Positions 16,595-24,846 of a stretch of 64,000 nucleotides of DNA are shown piece after piece (the stretch's first letter is position 1; each line of letters begins with the position of its first letter). The stretch is from Neorhizobium galegae bv. officinalis (GTDB taxonomy: Bacteria > Pseudomonadota > Alphaproteobacteria > Rhizobiales > Rhizobiaceae), in NCBI GenBank assembly GCA_000985875.1, contig CCRI01000005.1, positions 62,001 to 126,000 on the forward strand. Reading direction: 5' to 3'. The notes under the pieces are model-generated. The model made no database searches. It was not told the DNA's origin and saw only the letters and a program-made list of their open reading frames with translations. Both the position numbers and the translations under genes were made by a program.

Positions 16595-17967
16595 CCTCCC
16601 TGGAATCCACCCTCGACGCCCTGAAACTCCACTTCGGCGACCGGCTTTCGACCACTGAAGCGGTGCGCGAACATCATGGCCACGACATGTCCCGGCAGCC
16701 GACACGGTTGCCGGATGCGGTGGTCTATGCCGAAAGCGAGGACGAGGTGGCGCGCGTCGTCTCGGCCTGTTTCGAGGCTGGCATCCCGGTCACGCCGTTT
16801 GCGGCCGGGTCCTCGATGGAGGGGCATACGATCCCGCTCAAGGGCGGGATCTCGCTCGATCTCACCCGCATGAACCAGATCGTCCAGGTCAACCACGAGG
16901 ATTTCGACGTTCAGGTGCAGGCGGGCGTCACCCGCAAGCAACTCGACGCCCATATCCGCGATACCGGTCTGTTTTTCCCGATCGACCCCGGCGCTGACGC
17001 CTCGATCGGCGGCATGGCCTCGACGCGGGCCTCCGGCACCACCGCGGTGCGCTACGGCACGATGCGCGAAAACGTCCTGGCTCTGCGGGTCGTGACGCCG
17101 CAGGGCAAGATCATCACCACCGGCCGGCGCACGAAAAAATCCTCGACCGGCTATGACCTGACCAAGCTTTATGTGGGCGCCGAAGGCACGCTCGGCGTCA
17201 TCACCGAGGTGACCGTCAAGCTCCACCCGATCCCGGAAACCATCGCGTCGGCCGTCTGTGCCTTCGAAACGATGCGCGGCGCTGTGGAAGCCGTCGTCGC
17301 GACCATCCAGAGCGGCATCCCGGTCGCCCGGATCGAGTTCCTCGACGAGGTGGCCGTGGAGGCTGCCAACCGGCATGCGGGTCTGACCCTGAAACTCGCC
17401 CCCACCCTCTTCCTCGAATTCCACGGCAGCCCGCGCTGGGTAGAGGAACAGTCGAACACCGTGCGGGAGATCGCCGACGAATTCGGCGGCTCGGATTTCG
17501 AATGGTCGACCCGCACCGAAGACCGCGAGCGGCTGTGGAAGGCCCGCCACGAGACGATCTATTCCAACCGGACGCTACGCCCCGGCTGCAAGGCCTTCAC
17601 GACAGACGTCTGCGTGCCGATTTCGCGGCTTGCCGAAGCGGTGCTCGCCGCCCGCGAGGACATCGACAATTCCTTCGTCATCGGCAAGATCATCGGCCAT
17701 GTGGGGGACGGCAATTTCCATGTCGGCTACCTGATCAAGCCGGAAATCCCGGAAGAACTGGCGGAAGCAGAACGGCTTGCAGAGCGGCTCTACCAGCGCG
17801 CCATCGACATGGGCGGCACGTTCAGCGGCGAACACGGAATCGGCATCTCCAAGCTGAAATATCTGCGCCGCGAACATGGCGACGCCATCGACATGATGAA
17901 CGCCATCAAGGCGGCGATCGACCCGAAGGGCATCATGAACCCCGGCAAGCTCGGCCAGGTGGAGTGA
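16591..17967 (+). CDS. FAD-linked oxidoreductase, GlcD/D-lactate dehydrogenase (cytochrome) type
   Basis: A 458-residue protein with an N-terminal PCMH FAD domain (PVTPFAAGSSMEGH at about 64-77, DPGADASIGGMAST near 131) and a C-terminal FAD-oxidase C domain. The late motifs HVGDGNFHVG and FSGEHGIGISKLKYL hold the metal and flavin contact residues of D-2-hydroxyacid dehydrogenases. ATG 16591 overlaps the preceding stop (ATGA). Enzymes of this family oxidise (R)-2-hydroxyacids such as D-lactate or glycolate and pass electrons to a quinone or cytochrome. Together with the FMN enzyme at 13680, which normally takes the (S) form, the operon could use both enantiomers of one 2-hydroxyacid. Confidence 0.92.
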   Translation: MTSLESTLDALKLHFGDRLSTTEAVREHHGHDMSRQPTRLPDAVVYAESEDEVARVVSACFEAGIPVTPFAAGSSMEGHTIPLKGGISLDLTRMNQIVQVNHEDFDVQVQAGVTRKQLDAHIRDTGLFFPIDPGADASIGGMASTRASGTTAVRYGTMRENVLALRVVTPQGKIITTGRRTKKSSTGYDLTKLYVGAEGTLGVITEVTVKLHPIPETIASAVCAFETMRGAVEAVVATIQSGIPVARIEFLDEVAVEAANRHAGLTLKLAPTLFLEFHGSPRWVEEQSNTVREIADEFGGSDFEWSTRTEDRERLWKARHETIYSNRTLRPGCKAFTTDVCVPISRLAEAVLAAREDIDNSFVIGKIIGHVGDGNFHVGYLIKPEIPEELAEAERLAERLYQRAIDMGGTFSGEHGIGISKLKYLRREHGDAIDMMNAIKAAIDPKGIMNPGKLGQVE

Positions 17968-17991
17968 ACGCAGACGCCGGCCCGAGATCGG

Positions 17992-18495
17992 TCAGCGGCT
18001 GAGATCGATGCTGCTGGTCACCACCGATTTGCCGCTCTGCGGATCCTTGTCGACCGTCCGCAGCCGCATGCGATCATTGCCGATCTTCTCGATCGTCATG
18101 TTGGCGACGCGGTCTCCATTGATCACCCGTGCCCAACGGACTCCGAGATTGATCGCATTGCCGCGGCGATTGCCGGACAAGGTCGAGGGCTGCCCCGACG
18201 GGCCGGTATAGGTGCCGCTGTAACCGCGGTCCGAGGCCTTGAGATCGGCCGATATGCTGCGGCGGATGACCAGCAGCCCGCGGCAGGTCCCTTGCATCGA
18301 AAGGGTCGTATCTCCCGTCGTGGAATTGAAGCTGCAGGTGACATTGATGGGCTTGGCCCCGATGCGGGTCAGCACGGTCCCGTTGCCGCTCCAGCTGCCG
18401 GCGAGCGTCTTTAAAAAGTCACCCTCAGCCGCCGAAGCCAAGGTCGGCGAGAAAGCCGAGGCGATAAATGCGGCGGAGACTAGAAACGAGCGCAT
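17992..18495 (-). CDS. Secreted protein of unknown function
   Basis: A 167-residue protein with a clear Sec signal peptide (MRSFLVSAAFIASAFS, cleavage near ASAAEG). The mature part has a lipocalin-like or beta-rich look, with SWSGNGTVL near its N-terminus and alternating hydrophobic strands. ATG 18495 is chosen because the signal peptide begins there; the frame continues upstream without a good start. It converges with the preceding catabolic operon and is divergent from the GFA gene. I do not recognise a functional family; a periplasmic location is the firm part. Confidence 0.7.
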   Translation of the reverse strand: MRSFLVSAAFIASAFSPTLASAAEGDFLKTLAGSWSGNGTVLTRIGAKPINVTCSFNSTTGDTTLSMQGTCRGLLVIRRSISADLKASDRGYSGTYTGPSGQPSTLSGNRRGNAINLGVRWARVINGDRVANMTIEKIGNDRMRLRTVDKDPQSGKSVVTSSIDLSR

Positions 18496-18651
18496 GGCGA
18501 TAATCCCATTTGTGTCTGCTTCGAACGCCGGGCGAGCCGTTCCGTTCCACAAGGACCCCAGGGCGGCCGCCTCGGAACCCGCCTGATCTCTTCCCTTCGT
18601 CCTCCCCTGCCCTAACTGCGTTTCCCGAACGAGGAAGAAGGAGCAGAAAAC

Positions 18652-19026
18652 ATGATCATCCGGTCTGGAAGCTGCCTTTGCGGCAAGGTGCAATTTTCGG
18701 TGAAGGATGCACCGCTCAGGATAGGGCTCTGCCATTGCACCGACTGCCGCAAGGAAAGCGGCTCCAGCTTCGCCACGTTCGGCATCTGGCCGCGACATGC
18801 CTTTGAAAGCACTGGCGAGGTCAAATATTTCCATGGTCGCGGTTTCTGCCCCGAATGCGGCTCACGCGTCTTCAGCGAAAGCGACGGCGACGAAATCGAG
18901 ATCCGTGTCGGCGCGCTCGACATGGCCCCGACGGACCTTGAACCGACCTACGAACTCTGGGTGAAACGGCGGGAGAACTGGCTGAGCCCGCTTCCTGTCA
19001 CTCAGTTCGAGGAAGACCGCAGCTGA
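18652..19026 (+). CDS. GFA family (CENP-V/GFA domain) zinc-binding protein
   Basis: A 124-residue protein with the complete GFA zinc pattern: CLCGKV at 8-13, CHCTDCRKESGS at about 27-38 and CPECGS near 66. The family is named after glutathione-dependent formaldehyde-activating enzyme, but most members have no proven reaction. ATG 18652 follows GAAGAAGGAGCAG. No linked formaldehyde pathway genes are nearby, so a general thiol or aldehyde detoxification role is only a guess. Confidence 0.88.
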   Translation: MIIRSGSCLCGKVQFSVKDAPLRIGLCHCTDCRKESGSSFATFGIWPRHAFESTGEVKYFHGRGFCPECGSRVFSESDGDEIEIRVGALDMAPTDLEPTYELWVKRRENWLSPLPVTQFEEDRS

Positions 19027-19084
19027 CGCATTGTCGTCGCGCGCGGACCTTATAAAGTGCCGCCGAACGGACGGAGACAGACAA

Positions 19085-19504
19085 ATGTCGGAACTGATCG
19101 ACAAGGCGATCGCCATCGCGACGCAGGCCCATGAAGGACAGTCTTCGAAAACCGGCGGCCCGTTCATCGAACACGTCCGGCGCGTCGCCGAAAACGTCGA
19201 CGGCGAGGACGAAAAACAGGTCGCCTGGTTGCATGACGTGGTCGAGAAAGGCCCCGGCTGGACGCTCGGGCGTCTGCGCCAGGAAGGCTTTTCCGAAGCG
19301 GTCGTCAATGCCGTCGATGCGATGAGCAAGCGCGACGGCGAGGAATATTTCACCTTCGTCCGCCGCTCGATCGAAAACCCGCTGGCCCGGCCGGTCAAGC
19401 GCGCCGACCTCACCGACAATCTTGCCCAGATGCGCCAGATGGGCGGCGACGGTTCGAAATTTGCCGAAGGCCTGCGCATCCTCAACGAGCGATATCCATC
19501 CTGA
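19085..19504 (+). CDS. HD-domain phosphohydrolase-like protein
   Basis: A 139-residue single-domain protein with the HD metal-site order H...HD...D: His30 (GGPFIEHVRRV), His50-Asp51 (WLHDVVEKG) and Asp in KRADLTDNL near 109. It looks like the (p)ppGpp hydrolase-like half of RelA/SpoT-type proteins without the synthetase domain, so a small alarmone or nucleotide hydrolase is possible. It begins at ATG 19085, 58 bp after the GFA stop and on the same strand. Function is inferred from the domain only. Confidence 0.8.
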   Translation: MSELIDKAIAIATQAHEGQSSKTGGPFIEHVRRVAENVDGEDEKQVAWLHDVVEKGPGWTLGRLRQEGFSEAVVNAVDAMSKRDGEEYFTFVRRSIENPLARPVKRADLTDNLAQMRQMGGDGSKFAEGLRILNERYPS

Positions 19505-19580
19505 TCCCGGGAACCATGCACCATCCCTTGCCGTTCGTTTTCGCGCGGCAGAAGCCGCGCTCCGGCGACAGGATGGGCTC

Positions 19581-20363
19581 ATGGAACTCAACAATCAGGT
19601 GGCTCTGGTAACAGGCGCAGGCTCCGGTATCGGCAAGGCGGCGGCGATGAAACTCGCGGCGGAAGGCGCAAAGGTCGCCCTGCTCGGCCATACCAGGACC
19701 GAGCTGGACAAAACCGCCAGAGAGATCGAGAAGGCCGGCGGCGAAGCGCTGGTGCTCGAAGCCGACGTTTCCGACGAGAACCGGATGCGCGAGGCGATCG
19801 ACCGGCTTGCTGGAAAGCTCGGACGGCTCGACATCGTCGTCGCCAATGCCGGCATCAACGGCGTCTGGGCGCCGATCGACGACCTGAAGCCGGAAGAGTT
19901 CGACAGGACGATCGCCGTCAACCTGCGCGGCACCTATCTGACGCTGCATCTTACCGTGCCGCATCTGAAGGCGCAGGGTACAGGCTCGATCATCGTCATC
20001 TCCTCGATCAACGGCAACCGCACCTTCACGACACCCGGCGCCACCGCCTATACCGCCACCAAGGCCGCGCAAGTGGCAATGGTGCAGCAGCTGGCGCTGG
20101 AACTCGGCAAACATCACATCCGCGTCAACGCCGTCTGCCCCGGCGAGATCGAGACCAATATCCGCGACAACACCAAGCTCCGCCACGAACAGGAAACCGC
20201 CATTCCGGTGGAATGGCCGGAGGGCCAGGTTCCGATCAGCGACGGCAGGCCGGGAAAAAGCGAGGACGTTGCCGAAGTCATCGCCTTCCTCGCCTCCGAC
20301 CGCTCTCGACATGTGACCGGTACCCCGATCTATGTGGACGGCGGACAGGGGCTGCTGAGGTAG
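19581..20363 (+). CDS. Short-chain dehydrogenase/reductase
   Basis: A 260-residue classical SDR with TGAGSGIG at 11-18, NAG at 89-91, serines at 141-142 and Tyr157/Lys161. The C-terminal DGGQG ending is typical. The residue after beta-2 (GHTRT) lacks an acidic side chain and has Arg39 nearby, which suggests NADP(H) preference. ATG 19581 is used; an upstream continuation of the frame overlaps the HD gene. It is unrelated in detail to the SDR at 9528. Substrate unknown. Confidence 0.87.
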   Translation: MELNNQVALVTGAGSGIGKAAAMKLAAEGAKVALLGHTRTELDKTAREIEKAGGEALVLEADVSDENRMREAIDRLAGKLGRLDIVVANAGINGVWAPIDDLKPEEFDRTIAVNLRGTYLTLHLTVPHLKAQGTGSIIVISSINGNRTFTTPGATAYTATKAAQVAMVQQLALELGKHHIRVNAVCPGEIETNIRDNTKLRHEQETAIPVEWPEGQVPISDGRPGKSEDVAEVIAFLASDRSRHVTGTPIYVDGGQGLLR

Positions 20364-20519
20364 GATTGTTTTCCGCTTTGATCGGTGCTCGCGAAGGGAG
20401 CCATCAGGCGGGGAACCAGTGGGCTGAAGGGCGGGCGTAGGACTTCAGTCCCATCCCCTTCGTGGAACCCCTTTCCTCGATCCGCGTTCAAATCGCGCAA
20501 AAGATTGAGGAAACACCCA

Positions 20520-20753
20520 ATGAAAAACCTGCTTCTCGCATCGGCCCTGGCCATTTCTTCCATTCTCTCCGTGGCCGGCCCCTCCAACGCCGCGAGCGTC
20601 ACCATCACCACCAATGAGCGTATCGCCCCGCGCCACACCGTCCGCGAAGTCTACCGTCCATATCGTCCCCGCCACCGTGATTGCATGGTCAAGAAGGTGA
20701 AGACCCGTTACCACGGCCGTGTCGTCGTCAAGACCACCCGCGTCTGCCGCTGA
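20520..20753 (+). CDS. Small secreted basic protein
   Basis: A 77-residue protein with a signal peptide (MKNLLLASALAISSILSV, cleavage after SNA) and a short, very basic mature part rich in Arg, His and Val, containing two cysteines (DCMVKK and TRVCR) that could form a disulfide. GAGGAAACACCCA precedes ATG 20520. Small Arg/His-rich exported proteins of this type are common in Rhizobiaceae and have no assigned role. It stands alone between the SDR and isochorismatase-like genes. Confidence 0.7.
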   Translation: MKNLLLASALAISSILSVAGPSNAASVTITTNERIAPRHTVREVYRPYRPRHRDCMVKKVKTRYHGRVVVKTTRVCR

Positions 20754-20913
20754 TCGCCAGATCGCAAACGGGAGAGGGCGGCGCTCGGGCTGCCCTTTCC
20801 CGGCCGACCGGCCCGTTGACGCATGCCGTAACCGATCAGGCCCTGAGCGAAAAGATATGGATTGAAATCCGCAAGGAATCCGGCAATTTCTTGTCTTGAA
20901 TGGAGGCCAACCC

Positions 20914-21471
20914 ATGTCCAGCACTTCAGCGGGAAAAGCGCCGGTCATCGTCATCGACCTGCAGACAAACATGTTCGACGGCCTTGTCGAGCCGCCCCTG
21001 CACGAGGCGGATTTCCTGACCGAGCGTGCCCGAAAGGTCATCGACTGGGCACGGCGTGACGGCCGGGCGATCGCCTTCGTGCGCCATGACGGGCCGGACG
21101 GCGATCCGCTGGCGCCGGGAGAGCCGGGCTGGCCCGTCTGGCCGGCGCTCGGCCAGCGGGACGACGAGCCGACCTTCTCGAAGTCCGTCCGGGACTCCTT
21201 CAGCAATCCGCAACTCGGCGCATGGGTCGAGAGCCAGGGTGCGCCGGAAGTAGTGATCCTCGGTGCGCAGACGGATTTCTGCGTCGCCGGCACGGTGCAG
21301 GGCGCGATCGCGGCCGGGCTGAAGGTGACGGTCGTTTCCGACGCCCACAGCACGCTCGACCAGCCGCAGGAGAGCGCCGCTGCCATCATCCGCCGCTACA
21401 ATGCCCAGTTCGCCGAGGCCGGTGCCAAACTGGTGACGACCGAGGTGCTTACCGGCTCGCCGGCGGCTTGA
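20914..21471 (+). CDS. Isochorismatase-family cysteine hydrolase
   Basis: A 185-residue protein with the family's catalytic triad: Asp15 (VIVIDLQ), Lys90 (TFSKSVRDSF) and Cys123 (GAQTDFCVAGT). The cis-peptide segment before the cysteine is also present. Members hydrolyse isochorismate, nicotinamide, N-carbamoyl amines or other small amides; the family cannot be narrowed here. The ATG at 20914 follows TGGAGGCC and is preferred to an in-frame TTG at 20896. It converges with the ABC-F gene, 6 bp apart. Confidence 0.88.
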   Translation: MSSTSAGKAPVIVIDLQTNMFDGLVEPPLHEADFLTERARKVIDWARRDGRAIAFVRHDGPDGDPLAPGEPGWPVWPALGQRDDEPTFSKSVRDSFSNPQLGAWVESQGAPEVVILGAQTDFCVAGTVQGAIAAGLKVTVVSDAHSTLDQPQESAAAIIRRYNAQFAEAGAKLVTTEVLTGSPAA

Positions 21472-21477
21472 CCGGCC

Positions 21478-23055
21478 CTAGCCCAGGTCCAGCCGGCGGG
21501 TGATGCCGATCGTCTCAAGAAACACCTCGTCATGGCTGACGACCAGCAGCGCGCCGTCATAGGCGCGCAATCCGGCCTCAACCGCGGCGATGGAATCGAT
21601 ATCCAGATGGTTGGTCGGCTCGTCGAGAATGAGCAGCGACGGTGGCTCCGGCCCGCCGAGAACGCAGGCAAGCCCCGCCCGCAGCATCTGCCCGCCTGAC
21701 AAGGTGCCGACCACCTGCAGCGCGGCATCGGCGCGGAACATGAAGCGGGCGAGCGCCGCACGGCCGGCATTTTCGTCCGCCTGCGGATTGAGACGCCGGA
21801 AATTGTCGCGAATCGAGAGCGCCGGATCGAGCAGGCTCACCCGCTGATCGAGCATGGCGGATTTGGCCGGCACCCGCACCGTGCCCGAGAAGGGCGCCAG
21901 GCTGCCCGAAATCAGCGACAGCAGCGTCGTCTTTCCCGAACCGTTCGGCCCGGTGACGGCGATGCGTTCCGGTCCGGTGATCTCGAGGGAAAAGTCGCGC
22001 AGGACCGGGTGTTCAACGTCATAACCGGCGGTGACATTGTCAATCCGGAGTACGACCCGGCTTGCCGGCAGGCCGGTCGGCGGCAGCGCCACGGAGAGCG
22101 GTTGCAGGATCTCGATCTTTTCCCGCGCGGCGGAGATGTCGTCGGCCGCCCGGGTTCGCAGCCGCTCGGCAAGCCGGGCATTGTCGCCGCTGGTGTTTTC
22201 CGCCCTCCGCTTCATGCCGCCGGCGACGATGCGCGGCATGTCGCCCCGCGCGGCCTTCTTCTTGCCGGTGCTATCCTTGCGCGCCTTGCGCTCCGTGGTT
22301 TCCTGCGCCGCGCGGTTGACCTCCGCCATCCGCTTTTCGGCGTCAGCGAGATCGTGTTCGACGGCCGCCAGTTCCAACGCCTTGCGCTCCCGGTAGCGGC
22401 CCCAGTTGCCGCCATAACGGGTGGCACCGAGCGAAGTCAGTTCGACGACCGCATCGACGGTTTCGAGCAGTCCACGGTCGTGGCTGACGATAATCGCACC
22501 ACCCCGCCAGCCGGACAGCAGATCGATCACCGTTTGGCGGCCCTCGCGGTCGAGATTGTTGGTAGGTTCGTCGAGGATCAGGAAAGCCGGCCCGGCGAAG
22601 ATCAGTGCTGCGAGCCCCGCACGGGTGCGCTGGCCACCTGACAGGGTTTCGAGCGGCGTGCGCGCATCCGCATCGAGGCCTGCCCGGGCCAGCGCCGCGG
22701 CCATGCGCGCCTCCAGCATCCAGTCAGCATTGGCAAGCTCCTCGGCGGAGGCCTCACCCGCCTCGGCTCGGGCAAGGGCCGCCAATGCATCGCTCGTGCC
22801 AAAAAGGTCGGCGATCGTCTCCCCGGTCGCGACCAGCACGCTCTGGCGCAGCACGCCGAGGCTGCCGGACACGGAGACCGTGCCGGATGCGGGCGTCAGT
22901 TCGCCAGCGATCAGCTTCAAAAGCGTCGTCTTGCCGACGCCGTTGCGCCCGACAAGGCCAGCGCGTTCGGGCCCGAAGCTGAGGTTCAGATTGGAAAAGA
23001 GTGGCCGGCCGTCAGGCGTGGACCACGAAAGGTTTGCAAGCGTAATGGAAGGCAT
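21478..23055 (-). CDS. ABC-F family ATPase
   Basis: A 525-residue soluble protein with two ABC domains and no membrane segments. Domain 1 has Walker A GRNGVGKTT near residue 38 and signature LSGGQRTRAGLAALI; domain 2 has GPNGSGKTT near 340 and LSGGQMLRAGLACV. Both have ILDEPTN Walker B. The charged inter-domain linker (about 225-300) is rich in Arg/Lys/Glu as in ribosome-associated ABC-F proteins. ABC-F proteins act on the ribosomal E site in translation control or antibiotic protection. ATG 23055 is chosen over an in-frame TTG at 23076. A 32-codon upstream frame overlaps its start. Confidence 0.88.
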   Translation of the reverse strand: MPSITLANLSWSTPDGRPLFSNLNLSFGPERAGLVGRNGVGKTTLLKLIAGELTPASGTVSVSGSLGVLRQSVLVATGETIADLFGTSDALAALARAEAGEASAEELANADWMLEARMAAALARAGLDADARTPLETLSGGQRTRAGLAALIFAGPAFLILDEPTNNLDREGRQTVIDLLSGWRGGAIIVSHDRGLLETVDAVVELTSLGATRYGGNWGRYRERKALELAAVEHDLADAEKRMAEVNRAAQETTERKARKDSTGKKKAARGDMPRIVAGGMKRRAENTSGDNARLAERLRTRAADDISAAREKIEILQPLSVALPPTGLPASRVVLRIDNVTAGYDVEHPVLRDFSLEITGPERIAVTGPNGSGKTTLLSLISGSLAPFSGTVRVPAKSAMLDQRVSLLDPALSIRDNFRRLNPQADENAGRAALARFMFRADAALQVVGTLSGGQMLRAGLACVLGGPEPPSLLILDEPTNHLDIDSIAAVEAGLRAYDGALLVVSHDEVFLETIGITRRLDLG

Positions 23056-23110
23056 GGATCGATTCCCGAATGGCAAGGCAAAGCGGCGTTGCGTTTCGGT
23101 TGAGGTCCAT
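23012..23110 (-). CDS. Possible leader peptide overlapping the ABC-F start
   Basis: A 32-codon frame starts at ATG 23110, follows CAGGATGGTGGATC, and ends at 23012, 44 bp inside the ABC-F gene in another frame. Its product begins MDLNRNATPLCLAIRES. A small stem CACCA/TGGTG sits just upstream. Leader peptides regulate several antibiotic-resistance ABC-F genes by translation-coupled attenuation; here no terminator/antiterminator pair is evident, so this is a candidate only. Confidence 0.3.
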   Translation of the reverse strand: MDLNRNATPLCLAIRESIHAFHYACKPFVVHA

Positions 23111-23283
23111 GATCCACCATCCTGTTGGTGCTGCAGATGGCGGTTTTTTAGGCGGAAAATGCGGCGCGTTCAAGACTGGCAGGGAGACGGCTGGCGGGGT
23201 AGTGCGAGGGGCCCTTGTCTGTTGACCGGGGGGCAACAGGAGATGCCTCGTGGGCCTTAAAGCACACCATCTGGAAAGAGCGG

Positions 23284-24519
23284 TTACGCCCGCTCCTCCC
23301 ACAGTTTCGCAAGCTCGATCACCGTCTTCACCGCCAGTTCCATGTCCTGGCTGCTGACGAATTCCAGTGGCGAATGGAAGGCGTGGCCGCCGGCGAAGAG
23401 GTTGGCGCAGGGCAGGCCCATGAAGGAGAGGCGCGAACCATCCGTACCGCCGCGAATGCTGCCGCGCACCGGTGTCATGCCGGCCCGGCTGATCGCCTCG
23501 ACCGCGTAATCGACGATGCCCGGGTGCTGGTCGAGCACCACCTTCATGTTGCGGTACTGTTCCTTGACCGTGAACGTGTAGCTTGAGCCGGGATAGTCGG
23601 CGATCACCTGCCTGGTGATGTCTTCGAGCAGGGTCTCCTTGGCCTTCAGGCCCTCCTCGGTGAAATCGCGGATGATGAAGGAGAGGTGCGCCTTTTCCAT
23701 CACCCCGGAAATGCCGGTCGGATGGATGAAGCCGTCGCGGCCCTTGGTAGTCTCGGGCGTCATGTCCTTCGGCAGTTTGGCGACGATGCCGCCGGCGATC
23801 TTGATGGCGTTTTCCATCTTGCCGAAGGCAAAACCCGGATGCATGGCGACACCCTTGATGGCGATCTCCACCGCATCGGCTGAAAACGTCTCGTCCTCGA
23901 TCGTGCCGGCGGTCTCGCCGTCCAGAGTATAGCCGAAATCGGCGCCGAGCTTCTTTAAGTCCACCTTGTCGACGCCGCGGCCGATCTCCTCGTCGGTGGT
24001 GAAGAGAATGCGGATCGCGCCGTGCTTGACGTCCGGGTTGTTGATGAAGAATTCGGCCGCCGACATGATCTCGGCAATGCCGGCCTTGTCGTCGGCGCCC
24101 AGAAGTGTCGTGCCGTCGGAGGTGACGATGTCGTTGCCGATCTGGTCCTTCAGCACCGGATGTTCGGACACCCGGATCACCTGGTTCCGGTCGCCGACAA
24201 GCTGGATATCGCCGCCCTGATAGTTCCTGACGATCTGCGGTTTGACGTTGGTGCCGGAGAAATCGGGTGCCGTGTCCATATGGGCACAGAAGCAGATGAC
24301 CGGCACGTTGTTCTTCGATGTGGTCGCCGGGATCGTCCCGTAGATATAGCCGTGCTCGTCGAGATGGGCGTCGGTGATGCCGATCGCCAGCATTTCCTCC
24401 ACCAGCAATCGCCCGAGATCCTTCTGCTTCATTGTCGAAGGCTGGGTCGGCGACATGGCGTCCGACTGGGTGTCGATGACAACATAACGGAGAAAACGAT
24501 CGGTAACGCTGTCGGCCAT
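23284..24519 (-). CDS. pepT: Peptidase T (tripeptide aminopeptidase)
   Basis: A 411-residue M20-family metallopeptidase of the expected PepT length. FCAHMDTAPDFSG gives the first zinc histidine and the catalytic Asp, GADDKAGIAEIM the bridging Asp, and TTDEEIGRGVDKV the catalytic and metal Glu pair; RGGTDGSRLSFMG near the C-terminus is the substrate-binding Arg loop. It removes N-terminal residues from tripeptides in the cytoplasm. ATG 24519 is preferred because the protein begins there as in homologues (MADSVTDRFLRYV). The upstream 300 bp hold a cytochrome c relic rather than a partner gene. Confidence 0.95.
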   Translation of the reverse strand: MADSVTDRFLRYVVIDTQSDAMSPTQPSTMKQKDLGRLLVEEMLAIGITDAHLDEHGYIYGTIPATTSKNNVPVICFCAHMDTAPDFSGTNVKPQIVRNYQGGDIQLVGDRNQVIRVSEHPVLKDQIGNDIVTSDGTTLLGADDKAGIAEIMSAAEFFINNPDVKHGAIRILFTTDEEIGRGVDKVDLKKLGADFGYTLDGETAGTIEDETFSADAVEIAIKGVAMHPGFAFGKMENAIKIAGGIVAKLPKDMTPETTKGRDGFIHPTGISGVMEKAHLSFIIRDFTEEGLKAKETLLEDITRQVIADYPGSSYTFTVKEQYRNMKVVLDQHPGIVDYAVEAISRAGMTPVRGSIRGGTDGSRLSFMGLPCANLFAGGHAFHSPLEFVSSQDMELAVKTVIELAKLWEERA

Positions 24520-24599
24520 GGCTCTCAAATCCAGAATTGTAAAACGGAACAACGGAGTTGTAGCGGGAGGATCTGGGCGCGTGAAGCCCTTACCGTGGC

Positions 24600-24750
24600 A
24601 ACATGGCAGGCTGAACAGGTGTCGTGGTAGATCGCCGCTCCACCTTCATGCGCATCGCTCGCCGGGATAGGCTGCGGTTTCTGCGCCAGGCCGCCTTTGG
24701 TGCTCTTGAGATAAGTGGCGATCGCCTTGATCTCCTCGTAAGACGTGCGC
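24600..24750 (-). pseudogene. Cytochrome c fragment (decayed)
   Basis: The minus-strand frame from about 24750 to 24600 reads SYEEIKAIATYLKSTKG, then PASDAHEGGAAIYHDTCSAC followed by H: a helix ending one cytochrome c domain and a CxxCH heme site (24617-24603) opening the next. This is the layout of multi-heme alcohol or aldehyde dehydrogenase cytochrome subunits. There is no start codon: a stop lies at about 24779, and after the heme motif the similarity is lost before a stop at 24525. Only about 50 residues of a protein normally over 400 long survive. A 9-bp palindrome ATCGAACCG/CGGTTCGAT at 24758-24777 marks its upstream end. Confidence 0.65.
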
Positions 24751-24846
24751 CGACGTGATCGAACCGAACGGTTCGATTATTGAACTGGAGCAGGTCCGAC
24801 CCGCGGCAACCCTTCTGGAACATTCAATCGTCACTGCTGCCGCACC

